Virus record (IMG/VR): IMGVR_UViG_3300045970_001104
Coordinates: 1-21,317 of that record
Length of the DNA stretch: 21,317 bases
Direction: 5' to 3' (one strand)
DNA from: a virus
In this document: positions 1 through 6,824 of the stretch, piece by piece
Numbering within the stretch: position 1 is the stretch's first letter
Layout of the letters: each line of letters begins with the position of its first letter
Made by a program: the position numbers and the translations under genes
Notes under the pieces: generated by a model
What the model saw: the letters and a program-made list of their open reading frames with translations, nothing else
What the model was told of the DNA's origin: nothing
Databases searched by the model: none

Positions 1-1455
1 GGGAAGGAGTACGGGTACGAGACCTTCCTCGACTCCCACGCGTTCGCACATCATGCGAACAAGGACCCCGAGCGAGCGTTCGGGGTCCCTGTCGTCTCGG
101 CCCTGAACGACCGCATGAAGAAGGTCGAGCTCGTCATCAAGCTCGACCGCGAGAAGGCCAAGATGGAGGGGGCCGGGCACATCGTCGACCGCATCGACGC
201 CGGTGACTTCCCCGACGTCTCGATGGGCTGCAAGGTGCCCTTCGACGTTTGCTCCATCTGCGGCAATCGCTCGAAGACCCGCAACGACTACTGCGAACAC
301 ATGCGCCCAGGCCCGGAGAAGAAGGGCATCTGGGGGCCCAATAGGATTCTCGAGGACGGTCGCCAGATCTGCGTCTACAACACCCTCCCCCGCTTCTTCG
401 ACATCTCGTTCGTGTTCATCGGCGCAGACAAGATCGCCAAGGCGATGGCGAAGCTGGCATCTCGGGGGAGCCATGTCTGTATTGGTCAAGTGTGCGCAGT
501 ACCTTCTCGAGCAGGAGAGGCTGGCTCCGAACCGGAGCTGTACTCAGCAACTGGCGATCGTCTCGAGCTTGGCAGGCTTCGCAAGCAAGCTGATGGTGGA
601 GCAGCTGTGCGCCGAGGGCCATGCGGCCGGTGCTGCGCTTCTTGCGAGTCCCAGCAGTCCTGCGAACAAGACAAGCTCGCCTCCGCCTTCGGAGTGAAGG
701 AAGCCGAGAAGAAGATCTCTTCCATCGTGAAGAAGATCCCCTCGGACAACTTCACGGCTCGGAAGCTGCCGGAGATCGAAGCCAAGGAGAAGGACTTCCC
801 CAAGGAGGTTCTGGACGCCTTGGCCGAGTACCCTCTCGCCACCAGCACCGGCGCCACCACTTCAGCAGGCATCATCCTCAAGCCGCATGAGTTCCAGCGC
901 ATCGTCTTGGTGCGGATGGGAGAGATGCCGCTGGCGGATGAGCTGGACGCCAAGAAGCAGGTCTTCCAGCCTTCCGAAGAGTTCGATGACAGCGTTGACC
1001 CTGCGCTGCCTGGGCTTCGAGAGGCCCTCTCGATCGTGATGCCCTACCTCTTGGAGCGGAGCGCATTCGCGCCGGCCCTCTCTCCGAGGCTGATGAAGTT
1101 GGCGAACTCCTCGGAGGAACGAAAGAAGTTCTTCCCACACAGGACGGCTATCGGCCATCCTATGCTGGACAAGGTCAGCGCGGCGTACAATGGCTACCGC
1201 CGCAACATCTTGACGAAGCTGTCGCAGGCAAGAGAGGCAGTACAGAGTGACTCGCAGTTGAGGTCGAACTTCTTCGGAGATGAACTGGTCACGATGTTCA
1301 GCAAGACTTCCAGCCCCAATCCGATCATCGACCACAACACGGTCGCATACGTCATGAGCGCTCATCTCTCGAACCGCAGCCTGCTGATCGCCACCCGAGG
1401 CAATGGTGCCTCCGCGGTGGCCATTCCGTGGCTCCCTGAGGAGCTGTCGGCCTAG
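1..1455 (+). CDS. Putative capsid-maturation (prohead protease-like) zinc-finger phage protein, 5' end missing
   Basis: The frame is open from the first base of the window, so the true start lies upstream; an internal ATG at 115 is probably not the start because the upstream codons continue a sensible protein. Visible are an N-terminal patch with HAFAHHANKDPERAFG, a basic segment LVIKLDRE, DVSMGCKVPFDV, then a C-x2-C-x10-C-x-H cluster (codons at 250, 259, 292 and 298) typical of zinc binding, followed by RFFDISFVFIGADKIAKAMAKLA. A second Cys-rich stretch lies near 622-670. From memory this combination belongs to conserved large-phage proteins encoded near the major capsid gene and sometimes linked to head maturation; I see no catalytic triad I can prove. 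Position ahead of scaffold-like and capsid genes supports a prohead role. Codon use at 457-620 is abnormal (see findings). A structural head protein without protease activity is the main alternative. Confidence 0.6.
   Translation, partial: GKEYGYETFLDSHAFAHHANKDPERAFGVPVVSALNDRMKKVELVIKLDREKAKMEGAGHIVDRIDAGDFPDVSMGCKVPFDVCSICGNRSKTRNDYCEHMRPGPEKKGIWGPNRILEDGRQICVYNTLPRFFDISFVFIGADKIAKAMAKLASRGSHVCIGQVCAVPSRAGEAGSEPELYSATGDRLELGRLRKQADGGAAVRRGPCGRCCASCESQQSCEQDKLASAFGVKEAEKKISSIVKKIPSDNFTARKLPEIEAKEKDFPKEVLDALAEYPLATSTGATTSAGIILKPHEFQRIVLVRMGEMPLADELDAKKQVFQPSEEFDDSVDPALPGLREALSIVMPYLLERSAFAPALSPRLMKLANSSEERKKFFPHRTAIGHPMLDKVSAAYNGYRRNILTKLSQAREAVQSDSQLRSNFFGDELVTMFSKTSSPNPIIDHNTVAYVMSAHLSNRSLLIATRGNGASAVAIPWLPEELSA
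473..697 (+). other. Possible overprinted small ORF or frame-displaced segment inside the first gene
   Basis: A +1-frame ORF of 74 codons begins with ATG directly after GGGGGAG (464-470), ends at TGA 695-697, and lies entirely inside the prohead gene. By hand count the first 50 codons have G or C at the third position in 39 cases, against 20 of 50 for the surrounding gene's own frame over nearly the same bases. Its product starts MSVLVKCAQYLLEQERL and could form helices. This could be an overprinted gene, or the host gene may carry two compensating indels, the first perhaps in the GGGGG run. It could also be chance, because third positions here are first positions of the main gene, which are normally G-rich. 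Confidence 0.25.
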
Positions 1456-1526
1456 AGGGTGCGGAAGCCCCTCGTAGACGGCCCACACTGATCGCCGAAG
1501 TTCAACGAATCGAAGGAGAAGAACAC

Positions 1527-2315
1527 ATGGACAAGACGCTCGCAGAGATCTACGGGACCAATCAGGAGGACGACCAGGAGAAGCTGGCCGCCGCGGCTGC
1601 CGCCGAGGAGCTGACCGAGGACGGCGCCATCGACCTCGAGGGCCTGACCGAGGAGGACCTGGAGGCCGTCGCCGCCGAGGTGCTCGAGGCCAGCGCCGAG
1701 GGCGAGGAGGAGACCGAGGAGGTCGAGGAGCCCGCCGAGGAGGAGAAGACCGCCTCCGACGAGGAGCTCGAGGAGAAGGTCGCCGAGGCCGACCAGATGG
1801 GCCGCATCATGGCCCACGCCTACGTGCAGGAGCTGCGGCAGATCGAGAAGACCGCCGGCGCCCGCATCGACGCGGCCAAGGCGGCCGTCAAGGGCGTCGG
1901 CTCCAAGGTCATGGCGCACGTCCGCTCGGCCGGCTCCAAGGCCGGCGCGGCGGGCAAGCGCGGCGGCGAGCTGCTGGCCGGCGGCAAGGGTGCCAAGGGC
2001 GCCAAGGAGAAGTTCCTCGGCGCGGTCGGCGAGCGCAAGAAGGTCTGGGGCGCCCGCGCGGGCGCCGTGGCCGCCACCGGCGCCGCCGGGGCCGGGGCGA
2101 AGAAGGCCTTCGGCAAGAAGGAGAAGAAGGCCTCCGCCTTCGAGACCCTGGCCGAGCAGCGCGCCAACGAGATCCTCGAGGCCTCCGGCATCGAGGAGCA
2201 GGAGACCGAGGTCACCAAGTACGACGTCCTCGCCGACGCCGTCGAGCAGCGCGCGGCCGAGATCCTGGCCGAGAACGGCTACGAGCTGGCCGACAGCGAC
2301 GAGAGCGCCGAGTAG
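1527..2315 (+). CDS. Acidic/basic two-part prohead core or scaffold-like protein with C-terminal helix repeats
   Basis: 262 residues; AAGGAG at 1513-1518 sits eight bases before the ATG. The first ~90 residues are extremely acidic (runs of E and D with Ala). Residues ~97-115 (MAHAYVQELRQIEKTAGARI) form a predicted helix. Residues ~115-200 are Lys/Gly/Ala-rich and basic. The end carries two related helices, residues 205-223 (FETLAEQRANEILEASGIE) and 232-253 (YDVLADAVEQRAAEILAENG...), the second with a three-residue insertion. The first follows EKKAS (199-203), and EKTA also occurs at about residue 108. The following gene carries the same helix. Location between the protease-like gene and the capsid gene, charge layout and low complexity suggest an internal core or scaffold protein; no enzymatic domain is visible. 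Confidence 0.75.
   Translation: MDKTLAEIYGTNQEDDQEKLAAAAAAEELTEDGAIDLEGLTEEDLEAVAAEVLEASAEGEEETEEVEEPAEEEKTASDEELEEKVAEADQMGRIMAHAYVQELRQIEKTAGARIDAAKAAVKGVGSKVMAHVRSAGSKAGAAGKRGGELLAGGKGAKGAKEKFLGAVGERKKVWGARAGAVAATGAAGAGAKKAFGKKEKKASAFETLAEQRANEILEASGIEEQETEVTKYDVLADAVEQRAAEILAENGYELADSDESAE
2139..2195 (+). repeat. Helix repeat copy 1 (protein level)
   Basis: Encodes FETLAEQRANEILEASGIE, residues 205-223 of the 262-residue protein, immediately after EKKASA. It matches copy 2 at 2220-2285 and the helix in the next gene at 2856-2912 through L-A, R-A-x-E-I-L and a terminal G-[IY]-E. Confidence 0.7.
2220..2285 (+). repeat. Helix repeat copy 2 (protein level)
   Basis: Encodes residues 232-253, beginning YDVLADAVEQRAAEILAENG. 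It aligns with copy 1 after allowing three extra residues following YDVLA. Two tandem copies at the C-terminus suggest a helical docking or address element. Confidence 0.65.
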
Positions 2316-2327
2316 CTCACCCGGGGA

Positions 2328-2351
2328 GGGAGGGGCTTCACGGCCCCTCCC
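2328..2351 (+). terminator. GC-rich hairpin, possible weak terminator
   Basis: A perfect 9-bp stem (GGGAGGGGC, loop TTCACG, GCCCCTCCC) lies 13 bases after the stop of the 262-residue gene and before the ATG at 2376. The 3' side continues CTCTCCACCCC, so there is no T-tract. It may attenuate transcription, stabilise the upstream mRNA, or be an inefficient terminator. Confidence 0.5.
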
Positions 2352-2375
2352 CTCTCCACCCCTTCAGAGAACGCC

Positions 2376-2927
2376 ATGACCTACGACGAACTCAACGACC
2401 TGGCCGAGGAGATCCTCCTCGAGAAGACTGCCGCCCGCGGGAAGCACGCGCGGCGCAAGGCAGCCCAGACGGCGCGTGCCGCCGGCACCATGGCTCCTCA
2501 CGACTCCGGCTCGAAGCCGGCCAGCAGCCCCGCTCCGGCGGGCGGCTCCTCTGCCTCTTCGATCGGAGACGCCGCGGGCGAGGCATCGAAGCGGAACAAG
2601 GCTCGTCTCGAAGAGCTGGCGTCGCACGCCACGCAGGAGTCCCCCTCTCGCCGCGCCCGGGCCACTGCTCGGCTCGAGCGGATTCAGAAGGGCCGGTCGG
2701 TCAAGGACCGCATCGGTCACGCCGCGCGGCGCGCAGTGAAGGCCGCTCCGGGCATGGTCAAGAAGCACTGGGGGAAGGGCCTCGCCGCCGCCGCCGGCAC
2801 CGTCGCCGTCCACCAGGCCGTCAAGCACTTCGGAGGGGAGAAGCGGGCGAGCGCGCTGGACACGCTCGCCATGGCTCGGGCCTACGAGATCCTCGCGGAG
2901 AGCGGCATCGAAGCAGAGCTGGAGTAG
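2376..2927 (+). CDS. Small basic head-associated protein with the shared C-terminal helix
   Basis: 183 residues, ATG 60 bases after the previous stop, just beyond the GC hairpin; only a weak purine stretch (AGAGA) precedes it. The N-terminus (MTYDELNDLAEEILLEKTAARG) is a charged helix containing EKTA. The centre is Arg/Lys/Ser/Ala-rich and probably disordered. Residues ~125-150 include a short hydrophobic patch (GLAAAAGTVAVHQAV). The C-terminus is EKRAS (155-159) followed by LDTLAMARAYEILAESGIE (161-179), clearly related to the helix repeats of the preceding protein. The protein is strongly basic and could contact DNA or acidic core proteins. The shared tail and position suggest packing into the prohead. 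I recognise no named family. Confidence 0.75.
   Translation: MTYDELNDLAEEILLEKTAARGKHARRKAAQTARAAGTMAPHDSGSKPASSPAPAGGSSASSIGDAAGEASKRNKARLEELASHATQESPSRRARATARLERIQKGRSVKDRIGHAARRAVKAAPGMVKKHWGKGLAAAAGTVAVHQAVKHFGGEKRASALDTLAMARAYEILAESGIEAELE
2856..2912 (+). repeat. Helix repeat copy 3 (protein level, second gene)
   Basis: Encodes LDTLAMARAYEILAESGIE. It shares L-A-x-x-R-A-x-E-I-L and S-G-I-E with copy 1 at 2139-2195. Codons differ between the copies, so the similarity appears held at protein level. Confidence 0.65.
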
Positions 2928-2935
2928 GGGAGCAC

Positions 2936-3181
2936 GTGCATACAGCAGACTCCAACCACAAGACCAAGAACGCAGACAGCTTGGCATTGTGGGGGGGATT
3001 CGCTGATGAGCTTTCGAAGATCGCCATGACGACGCCGTCCAACATCACCGCCATGGCCCGCCCCAAGCCAATGAAGATGGGGCAGACGTCGATGCCACGA
3101 GAGTCACCGGCGATGTCGCCAATGAAGGATTCGCTGTCGAGCACGAAGATCACAACCCCGCCGCCCGTCACGGCGGGCTGA
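2936..3181 (+). CDS. Small Met/Pro/Thr-rich protein with F-x-D-E-L-x-K-I-A motif
   Basis: 81 residues from a GTG start, with GGGGAG at 2927-2932 close upstream and overlapping the end of the previous gene's stop region; the next gene starts 11 bases after its TGA. Residues 22-30 read FADELSKIA, nearly identical to segments in the proteins encoded at 7727 and 8276. The rest is polar, Met- and Pro-rich, with no evident fold or membrane segment. Codon use is less biased than that of its neighbours, and the protein is short, so the motif is the main reason to believe the gene is real. A later internal ATG start (3027) is possible but would remove the motif. Function unknown; a virion or core peptide is the best guess. 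Confidence 0.6.
   Translation: MHTADSNHKTKNADSLALWGGFADELSKIAMTTPSNITAMARPKPMKMGQTSMPRESPAMSPMKDSLSSTKITTPPPVTAG
2999..3025 (+). other. F-x-D-E-L-x-K-I-A motif, copy 1
   Basis: Encodes FADELSKIA. Compared with 7919-7945 (FADELMKIA), several codons differ synonymously (GCT/GCC, GAT/GAC, CTT/CTC), so it is a protein-level similarity and not a recent DNA copy. Confidence 0.7.
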
Positions 3182-3192
3182 AGGAGAAGAAG

Positions 3193-4191
3193 ATGCACAC
3201 CAAGCTGGCAGGCCGCCTCCCGCTCCAGGACATGATCGCGCAGCACATCGAGTCCGCTCGGGTGAAGCTCGCCGCGGCCGAGGGCAAGGAGTCGAAGAAG
3301 GACGAGAAGGACGAGAAGAAGGTCGAGAAGCTCGTGAAGTACGAGAAGCGCGAGCACGGCGGGAAGATCCCGACCGAGAAGGAAGAGGAGGCCGAGAAGA
3401 AGGCTTCCTTCGACGCCTTCGACCCCGACTCCGTCGAGAAGCTGGCCTCTGCTCTGGACCTCGTGGCCGAGAAGCTGGCCGGCGACTCCATCGAGCTCGG
3501 CGGCGAGAAGCCCCAGGGCGGCGAGGTCCTCCCGACCAAGGGCGTGACCGCCGGCAAGCAGACCTACACCGGGGCCAAGGCCAAGACCCAGATCCCGCAG
3601 AGCTCCAAGGAGAAGGCCACCAAGGACAACCCGGGTGCCGCCACCGCCATGGAGACGGACGAGACCCGCAAGGTCGGCCCCTCCGCGGCCTACCCGGCCA
3701 AGGGCGTCCTCAAGACCGCGGGCCAGGGTGTGCTCGAGCGCATCGCCGCCATGCGCGCCCAGGCCAACGGCGAAGCCATCGTGGTCCCGGAGAAGACCGC
3801 CGGCGCCATCGACTACGTCCTCGAGAAGATCAAGGCCGCCGAGTTCCACGGTGGCGGCGAGACCCTCGACGACAAGTCGGCCCCCATCCCCAGCAACGCG
3901 GGCCGGCAGATGATCGCCAGCAACAAGGCTCCCGTCGGCGCCACCAAGCGCGAGGCCAAGGCTCCCCGCAAGGCGGAGCTGGCCCAGGTGCTCAAGGAGC
4001 CGGCCCTCACATCTTCGACCGACAACACGGTCAACCAGAACCTGCGGAACGCCTCCAAGGGTGGCGTGAAGATCGCAGCGGCGAAGGCCTACCTCCGCAA
4101 GATCGCGGAGGAGGGCTGCAAGTGCGACGGGGACGGTACCTGCCGTCACTGCAAGCTCAAGACGGCCGTCGAGGCCAAGAAGGCCTCGTAA
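3193..4191 (+). CDS. Lys/Glu-rich scaffold-like protein with C-terminal Cys cluster
   Basis: 332 residues; AAGGAG at 3181-3186, overlapping the preceding stop, gives a six-base spacer. The N-terminus (~1-30) is a helix. Residues ~30-70 are almost entirely K and E, a likely charged single helix or disordered arm, ending in EKKASFDAF (68-76). Residues ~80-95 are another helix (VEKLASALDLVAEKLA). The centre is Lys/Thr/Pro-rich and probably disordered, with EKTAGAIDYVLEKI near residue 200. The C-terminus has C309, C311, C317 and C320 (C-x-C-x5-C-x2-C) inside EEGCKCDGDGTCRHCKLK, a likely small metal-binding knuckle. Between the protease-like and capsid genes such a protein is most easily a scaffold or core protein. 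No enzymatic signature. Confidence 0.75.
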   Translation: MHTKLAGRLPLQDMIAQHIESARVKLAAAEGKESKKDEKDEKKVEKLVKYEKREHGGKIPTEKEEEAEKKASFDAFDPDSVEKLASALDLVAEKLAGDSIELGGEKPQGGEVLPTKGVTAGKQTYTGAKAKTQIPQSSKEKATKDNPGAATAMETDETRKVGPSAAYPAKGVLKTAGQGVLERIAAMRAQANGEAIVVPEKTAGAIDYVLEKIKAAEFHGGGETLDDKSAPIPSNAGRQMIASNKAPVGATKREAKAPRKAELAQVLKEPALTSSTDNTVNQNLRNASKGGVKIAAAKAYLRKIAEEGCKCDGDGTCRHCKLKTAVEAKKAS

Positions 4192-4222
4192 CAACACCAC
4201 CGAGAAAGGCAAGGAGAACGTC

Positions 4223-4597
4223 ATGCGGAAGATCAGCAACGTCGAGGTCAGCCAGATGATGAAGCTGGCGGCCGAGAACCTCCGGACTCTCTCGGAGGAG
4301 AACCAGGGGCTCCGCGAGAAGGTCGCGGAGTTCGAGAAGAAGGCGCAGGCCGAGACCATCGCTCACCTGATGGAGGAGAAGGGCCTCGAGCCCGAGGCCT
4401 CCTTCCAGGAGAAGGTGGCTGGTCTGCTCCAGCGTGACGACCTCGAGGTCGTCAGGCAGGCCGTCGGTCTGTCGGCCCCCCAGATGAAGCTCGCCTCGGT
4501 CCATGATGAAGGGACCATCGAGGTCGAGGGCATGGGGACTGACGAGGACGGCGGTTCCGCGGCGGCAGGCTTCGCCGCGGCCCTGGCCTCCGCCTAG
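4223..4597 (+). CDS. Short coiled-coil scaffold-like protein
   Basis: 124 residues; AAGGAG at 4211-4216 lies six bases before the ATG. Residues ~8-55 have heptad-like hydrophobic spacing rich in E, K, L and A (MMKLAAENLRTLSEENQGLR), a probable coiled coil. EKKA at 38-41 leads into QAETIAHLMEEKGLEPE, which resembles the EKKA-plus-helix element of the protein encoded at 1527. The C-terminus is acidic, then Gly/Ala-rich. Its size, coiled coil and place two genes ahead of the major capsid gene fit a minor scaffold or capsid chaperone. The following 55 bases before 4653 hold only a ribosome binding site and no hairpin I can support. Confidence 0.7.
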   Translation: MRKISNVEVSQMMKLAAENLRTLSEENQGLREKVAEFEKKAQAETIAHLMEEKGLEPEASFQEKVAGLLQRDDLEVVRQAVGLSAPQMKLASVHDEGTIEVEGMGTDEDGGSAAAGFAAALASA

Positions 4598-4652
4598 CTG
4601 TACCATTCGCTGCATCCAACGCTACCCCTTGAAGGAATAGGAGACGACAACC

Positions 4653-5138
4653 ATGGCCGGACCGAACTTCGAGCTCATCACCGAGCTCCAGACCCTGACC
4701 CGCCGCGACTTCACCATCGCGGACAGCACCATCCTCGCCCCCACGGGCACACTCCCTCTCGTCGACGGCGAGTGGCTCGAGATCAACTCGAGCTACCAGC
4801 TGGCGCGCGGCGCGACGGGCGTCCAGTCGTACAGCCCCCTCACCTTCCCGGTGCACACCGAGCGCGGTCGGTACGACACGCAGGCCATCGGCAAGGTCAA
4901 CGTCCTGATGCTCGGCATGTACGAGGCCGAGACCCAGGTCATGGTCGCCTCGGGCATCACCCTGGGCGAGGGGCTGATCGTGAACAGCCTCGCCTCCGGT
5001 GCCCACCTGGGCCGGCGCGGTCTCGTCGAGCAGGGCTCGGCGACGGCCACCACCCTGGTCGTGGGCTACGCGACCAAGCTGCCCGCCGCCAACGGTGGGA
5101 AGCTCCGCTTCGTCCACTTCGGGAACGCGCTGGTGTAG
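4653..5138 (+). CDS. Probable head decoration/capsid-stabilising protein
   Basis: 161 residues; AGGAGA at 4639-4644 precedes the ATG by eight bases. After a short N-terminal helix (ELITELQTLTRRDFT) the protein is a run of short beta strands with many Gly/Thr/Val residues: LVDGEWLEIN (36-45), then a strand-rich region through TFPVHTERGRYDTQAIGKVNVLMLG and the C-terminal GGKLRFVHFGNALV. No signal peptide, membrane segment or catalytic motif. A small beta-rich protein encoded immediately before the major capsid protein is the normal place for a decoration or cement protein, and I infer that role from position and composition. It lacks the EK[KTR]A motif found in the five upstream proteins. An alternative is a head-fibre base protein. 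Confidence 0.65.
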   Translation: MAGPNFELITELQTLTRRDFTIADSTILAPTGTLPLVDGEWLEINSSYQLARGATGVQSYSPLTFPVHTERGRYDTQAIGKVNVLMLGMYEAETQVMVASGITLGEGLIVNSLASGAHLGRRGLVEQGSATATTLVVGYATKLPAANGGKLRFVHFGNALV

Positions 5139-5174
5139 TTCGGCGCTCACACAGAAAGCACAGGAGACACAACC

Positions 5175-6296
5175 ATGAGCGCCACTGCCGTTCCAGCCAA
5201 GGTCCTCAACGACCTCTTCTTCGAGAAGATCGGGTCCACCGAGGGCAAGGACAAGATCGCCGAGTTCGGAGGCACCTACATCCGGGACCGCCTCCGTGAG
5301 GTCTCGTTCGCCCGCAAGATCATCCCGCCCACTCCCGTCCAGCGGAGCGAGCTCCAGCGCTCGGTGAACCACGACACGCTCGTCAAGATCGTGGACATCG
5401 AGCCGAACTCGAAGGCCACCAGCCTGACCTTCCGCGGTCAGCCGACGGCTCGGTTCATCCGCGCCCCGCGCTTCGAGATCCCCTTCTTCACCATCTCCTC
5501 GGAGAAGTTCGAGAAGACGGAGCAGGAGCTCCTGGCGTACGAGATGCCCATCACCAAGATCATCGAGGAGAACTCGGTGAAGGACATCCAGGCGATCGAA
5601 GACCGCCAGTTCCTGATCTTCGTCGAGGCCTGCATCCAGGCGATGCAGCTCTCCGCCAACGGTGGCACCGCGACCTCCAACAAGGTCAACGGCGGCACCG
5701 CCGTGGTGTCGTCGGTCATCAAGGGCGCCGGCGCCGTCACCGGCAACGCGAACACCTTCACGGTGTACTCGCTCCAGAAGAACGACTTCGTCAAGCTGAA
5801 GCAGCTCCTGCACCGGCGCTTCCTCCGGTCGGAGCGGCTCCTGATGACGGAGCCGGACTACGACACCCTCTCGACCTGGACCATGACCGAGGTCTGGAAC
5901 ATCGCTGCCGAGACGGCGACCGAGGGCTGGAAGAGCAACACCGTGGTGGGCCTGAAGATCATCCGGACCATCAAGACCAACATCCTGCGCGAGGGCAACG
6001 TGTACTGCTTCACGGCGCCCGAGTTCTTCGGCCGGTTCTACATCCTGAACCAGACGAAGTTCTACATCGACAAGATCGCCAACCTCATCACCTGGCAGAG
6101 CTGGGAAGACATCGGGATGGGCTTCGGCAACGTCGCCGCGGTCACCAAGCTCGAGCTCTTCGGTGGTGGCGTGGTCCCCGGCGCCTCGCCGGACTCCGGC
6201 TACGCGGCCGTCCTGCCGATGGACGAGTCCGACCTGAACCCGGTCAACAACCTGGCCGACGCCGGGACGACCTACCCGCAGGTCGACCAGTTCTAA
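5175..6296 (+). CDS. Major capsid protein (HK97-fold, inferred)
   Basis: 373 residues, a usual size for a major capsid protein; AGGAGA upstream at 5162-5167. Residues ~35-60 (RLREVSFARKIIPPTPVQRSEL) resemble the N-arm. Residues 92-110 (ARFIRAPRFEIPFFTISSE) are followed by a long charged helix, 110-152 (KFEKTEQELLAYEMP, then SVKDIQAIEDRQFLIFVEACIQA), as in the E-loop and spine helix of HK97-type capsid proteins. The later part alternates strands and helices (FVKLKQLLHRRFLRSERLLMT, ETATEGWKSNTVVGLKIIRTIKTN) as in an A-domain. It sits directly after a decoration-like gene and before a strong terminator, consistent with the most abundant transcript of the block. I have not aligned it to a structure, so the fold is inferred from layout and context. 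Confidence 0.85.
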   Translation: MSATAVPAKVLNDLFFEKIGSTEGKDKIAEFGGTYIRDRLREVSFARKIIPPTPVQRSELQRSVNHDTLVKIVDIEPNSKATSLTFRGQPTARFIRAPRFEIPFFTISSEKFEKTEQELLAYEMPITKIIEENSVKDIQAIEDRQFLIFVEACIQAMQLSANGGTATSNKVNGGTAVVSSVIKGAGAVTGNANTFTVYSLQKNDFVKLKQLLHRRFLRSERLLMTEPDYDTLSTWTMTEVWNIAAETATEGWKSNTVVGLKIIRTIKTNILREGNVYCFTAPEFFGRFYILNQTKFYIDKIANLITWQSWEDIGMGFGNVAAVTKLELFGGGVVPGASPDSGYAAVLPMDESDLNPVNNLADAGTTYPQVDQF

Positions 6297-6328
6297 AGCT
6301 GGTCGCCTTCGGAGCAGTCATGTAGCTT

Positions 6329-6358
6329 GAGGGGCGGGCGGGAGACCGCCCGCCCCTC
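6329..6358 (+). terminator. Strong rho-independent-type terminator after the major capsid gene
   Basis: A perfect 13-bp stem (6329-6341 with 6346-6358) closed by a GAGA tetraloop, almost all G-C, begins 33 bases after the capsid stop codon and is followed by pyrimidine-rich TTCTCTTTC. This is the clearest hairpin in the window and probably ends or attenuates the capsid transcript before the 6384 gene. Confidence 0.85.
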
Positions 6359-6373
6359 TTCTCTTTCAGCAGC

Positions 6374-6379
6374 AGGAGG
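6374..6379 (+). promoter_or_regulatory. AGGAGG ribosome binding site that sets the 6384 start
   Basis: A full AGGAGG lies four bases before ATG 6384. The same frame is open back to TTG 6327, but that codon is next to and reading through the terminator stem, so ATG 6384 is the better start. Confidence 0.75.
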
Positions 6380-6383
6380 TTTC

Positions 6384-6821
6384 ATGGACTACATCATCCG
6401 TCCCGCCTACGTCGGTGGTCCCCCGAGCGACAAGCAGCGCACCCACCCGAAGTTCACGGAGGAGCCGGTCATCGGCGCCTTCCACGTGCGGCGCGGCTCC
6501 TTCATCCGCCTGGACGAGGGCCAGTACGCGGCCGCCAAGCACCAGATCGACACCCTGCTCGAGGCCGACGCCATCATCGTGACCCGCGAGGGCGAGCCGG
6601 CCCCGGTCCAGCAGGCCTCCATGGAGGGCACCAAGCTCCCCGAGGACCTCTCCATCCCCGTCACCCCCATCGCCGGCCAGGCCTGGCCTGACCCCGTCCA
6701 GGTGGCCGAGCAGGCTGCTGCCGACGAGGCCGCCAAGGCCGCCGAGGCCACCACCGACGCTCCGAGCGACGTCACCACCACCGAGGTCCCGGTGGCCCGC
6801 GCCCCCAAGAAGAAGAAGTAG
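6384..6821 (+). CDS. Small virion protein with ordered N-terminus and Ala/Pro/Thr tail
   Basis: 145 residues from the ATG that follows AGGAGG. The first ~80 residues look folded (YIIRPAYVGG, then VIGAFHVRRGSFIRLDEGQY and a helix AAKHQIDTLLEADAIIV). The remainder is Ala/Glu/Pro/Thr-rich and probably disordered, ending in KKKK. It lies between the capsid terminator and another small protein of similar plan (6825), with only three bases between them. Position after the capsid gene suggests a head accessory or head-completion protein. No family recognised. Confidence 0.65.
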   Translation: MDYIIRPAYVGGPPSDKQRTHPKFTEEPVIGAFHVRRGSFIRLDEGQYAAAKHQIDTLLEADAIIVTREGEPAPVQQASMEGTKLPEDLSIPVTPIAGQAWPDPVQVAEQAAADEAAKAAEATTDAPSDVTTTEVPVARAPKKKK

Positions 6822-6824
6822 ACC

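Noticed and set aside
1455-1473. Hairpin after the first gene (GAGGG / CCCTC, 9-base loop)
   Set aside because: Only five base pairs, a large loop and no T-tract, so it is not distinguishable from chance in GC-rich DNA.
2821-4359. Long antisense open frame of 512 codons
   Set aside because: It lies opposite well-supported + strand genes and reads as Leu/Gly/Val/Arg-rich sequence, the usual product of reading strongly biased GC3 codons backwards. Similar antisense frames at 4452-5813, 6366-7796, 9291-11201 and 19873-21243 are rejected for the same reason.
4601-4606. TACCAT as a -10 element upstream of the decoration and capsid genes
   Set aside because: No -35-like hexamer at a suitable distance and a single TANNNT match is expected by chance.
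6327-6383. Upstream TTG start extending the 6384 gene by 19 residues
   Set aside because: The added sequence is encoded by the terminator hairpin and has no ribosome binding site; ATG 6384 follows a full AGGAGG.
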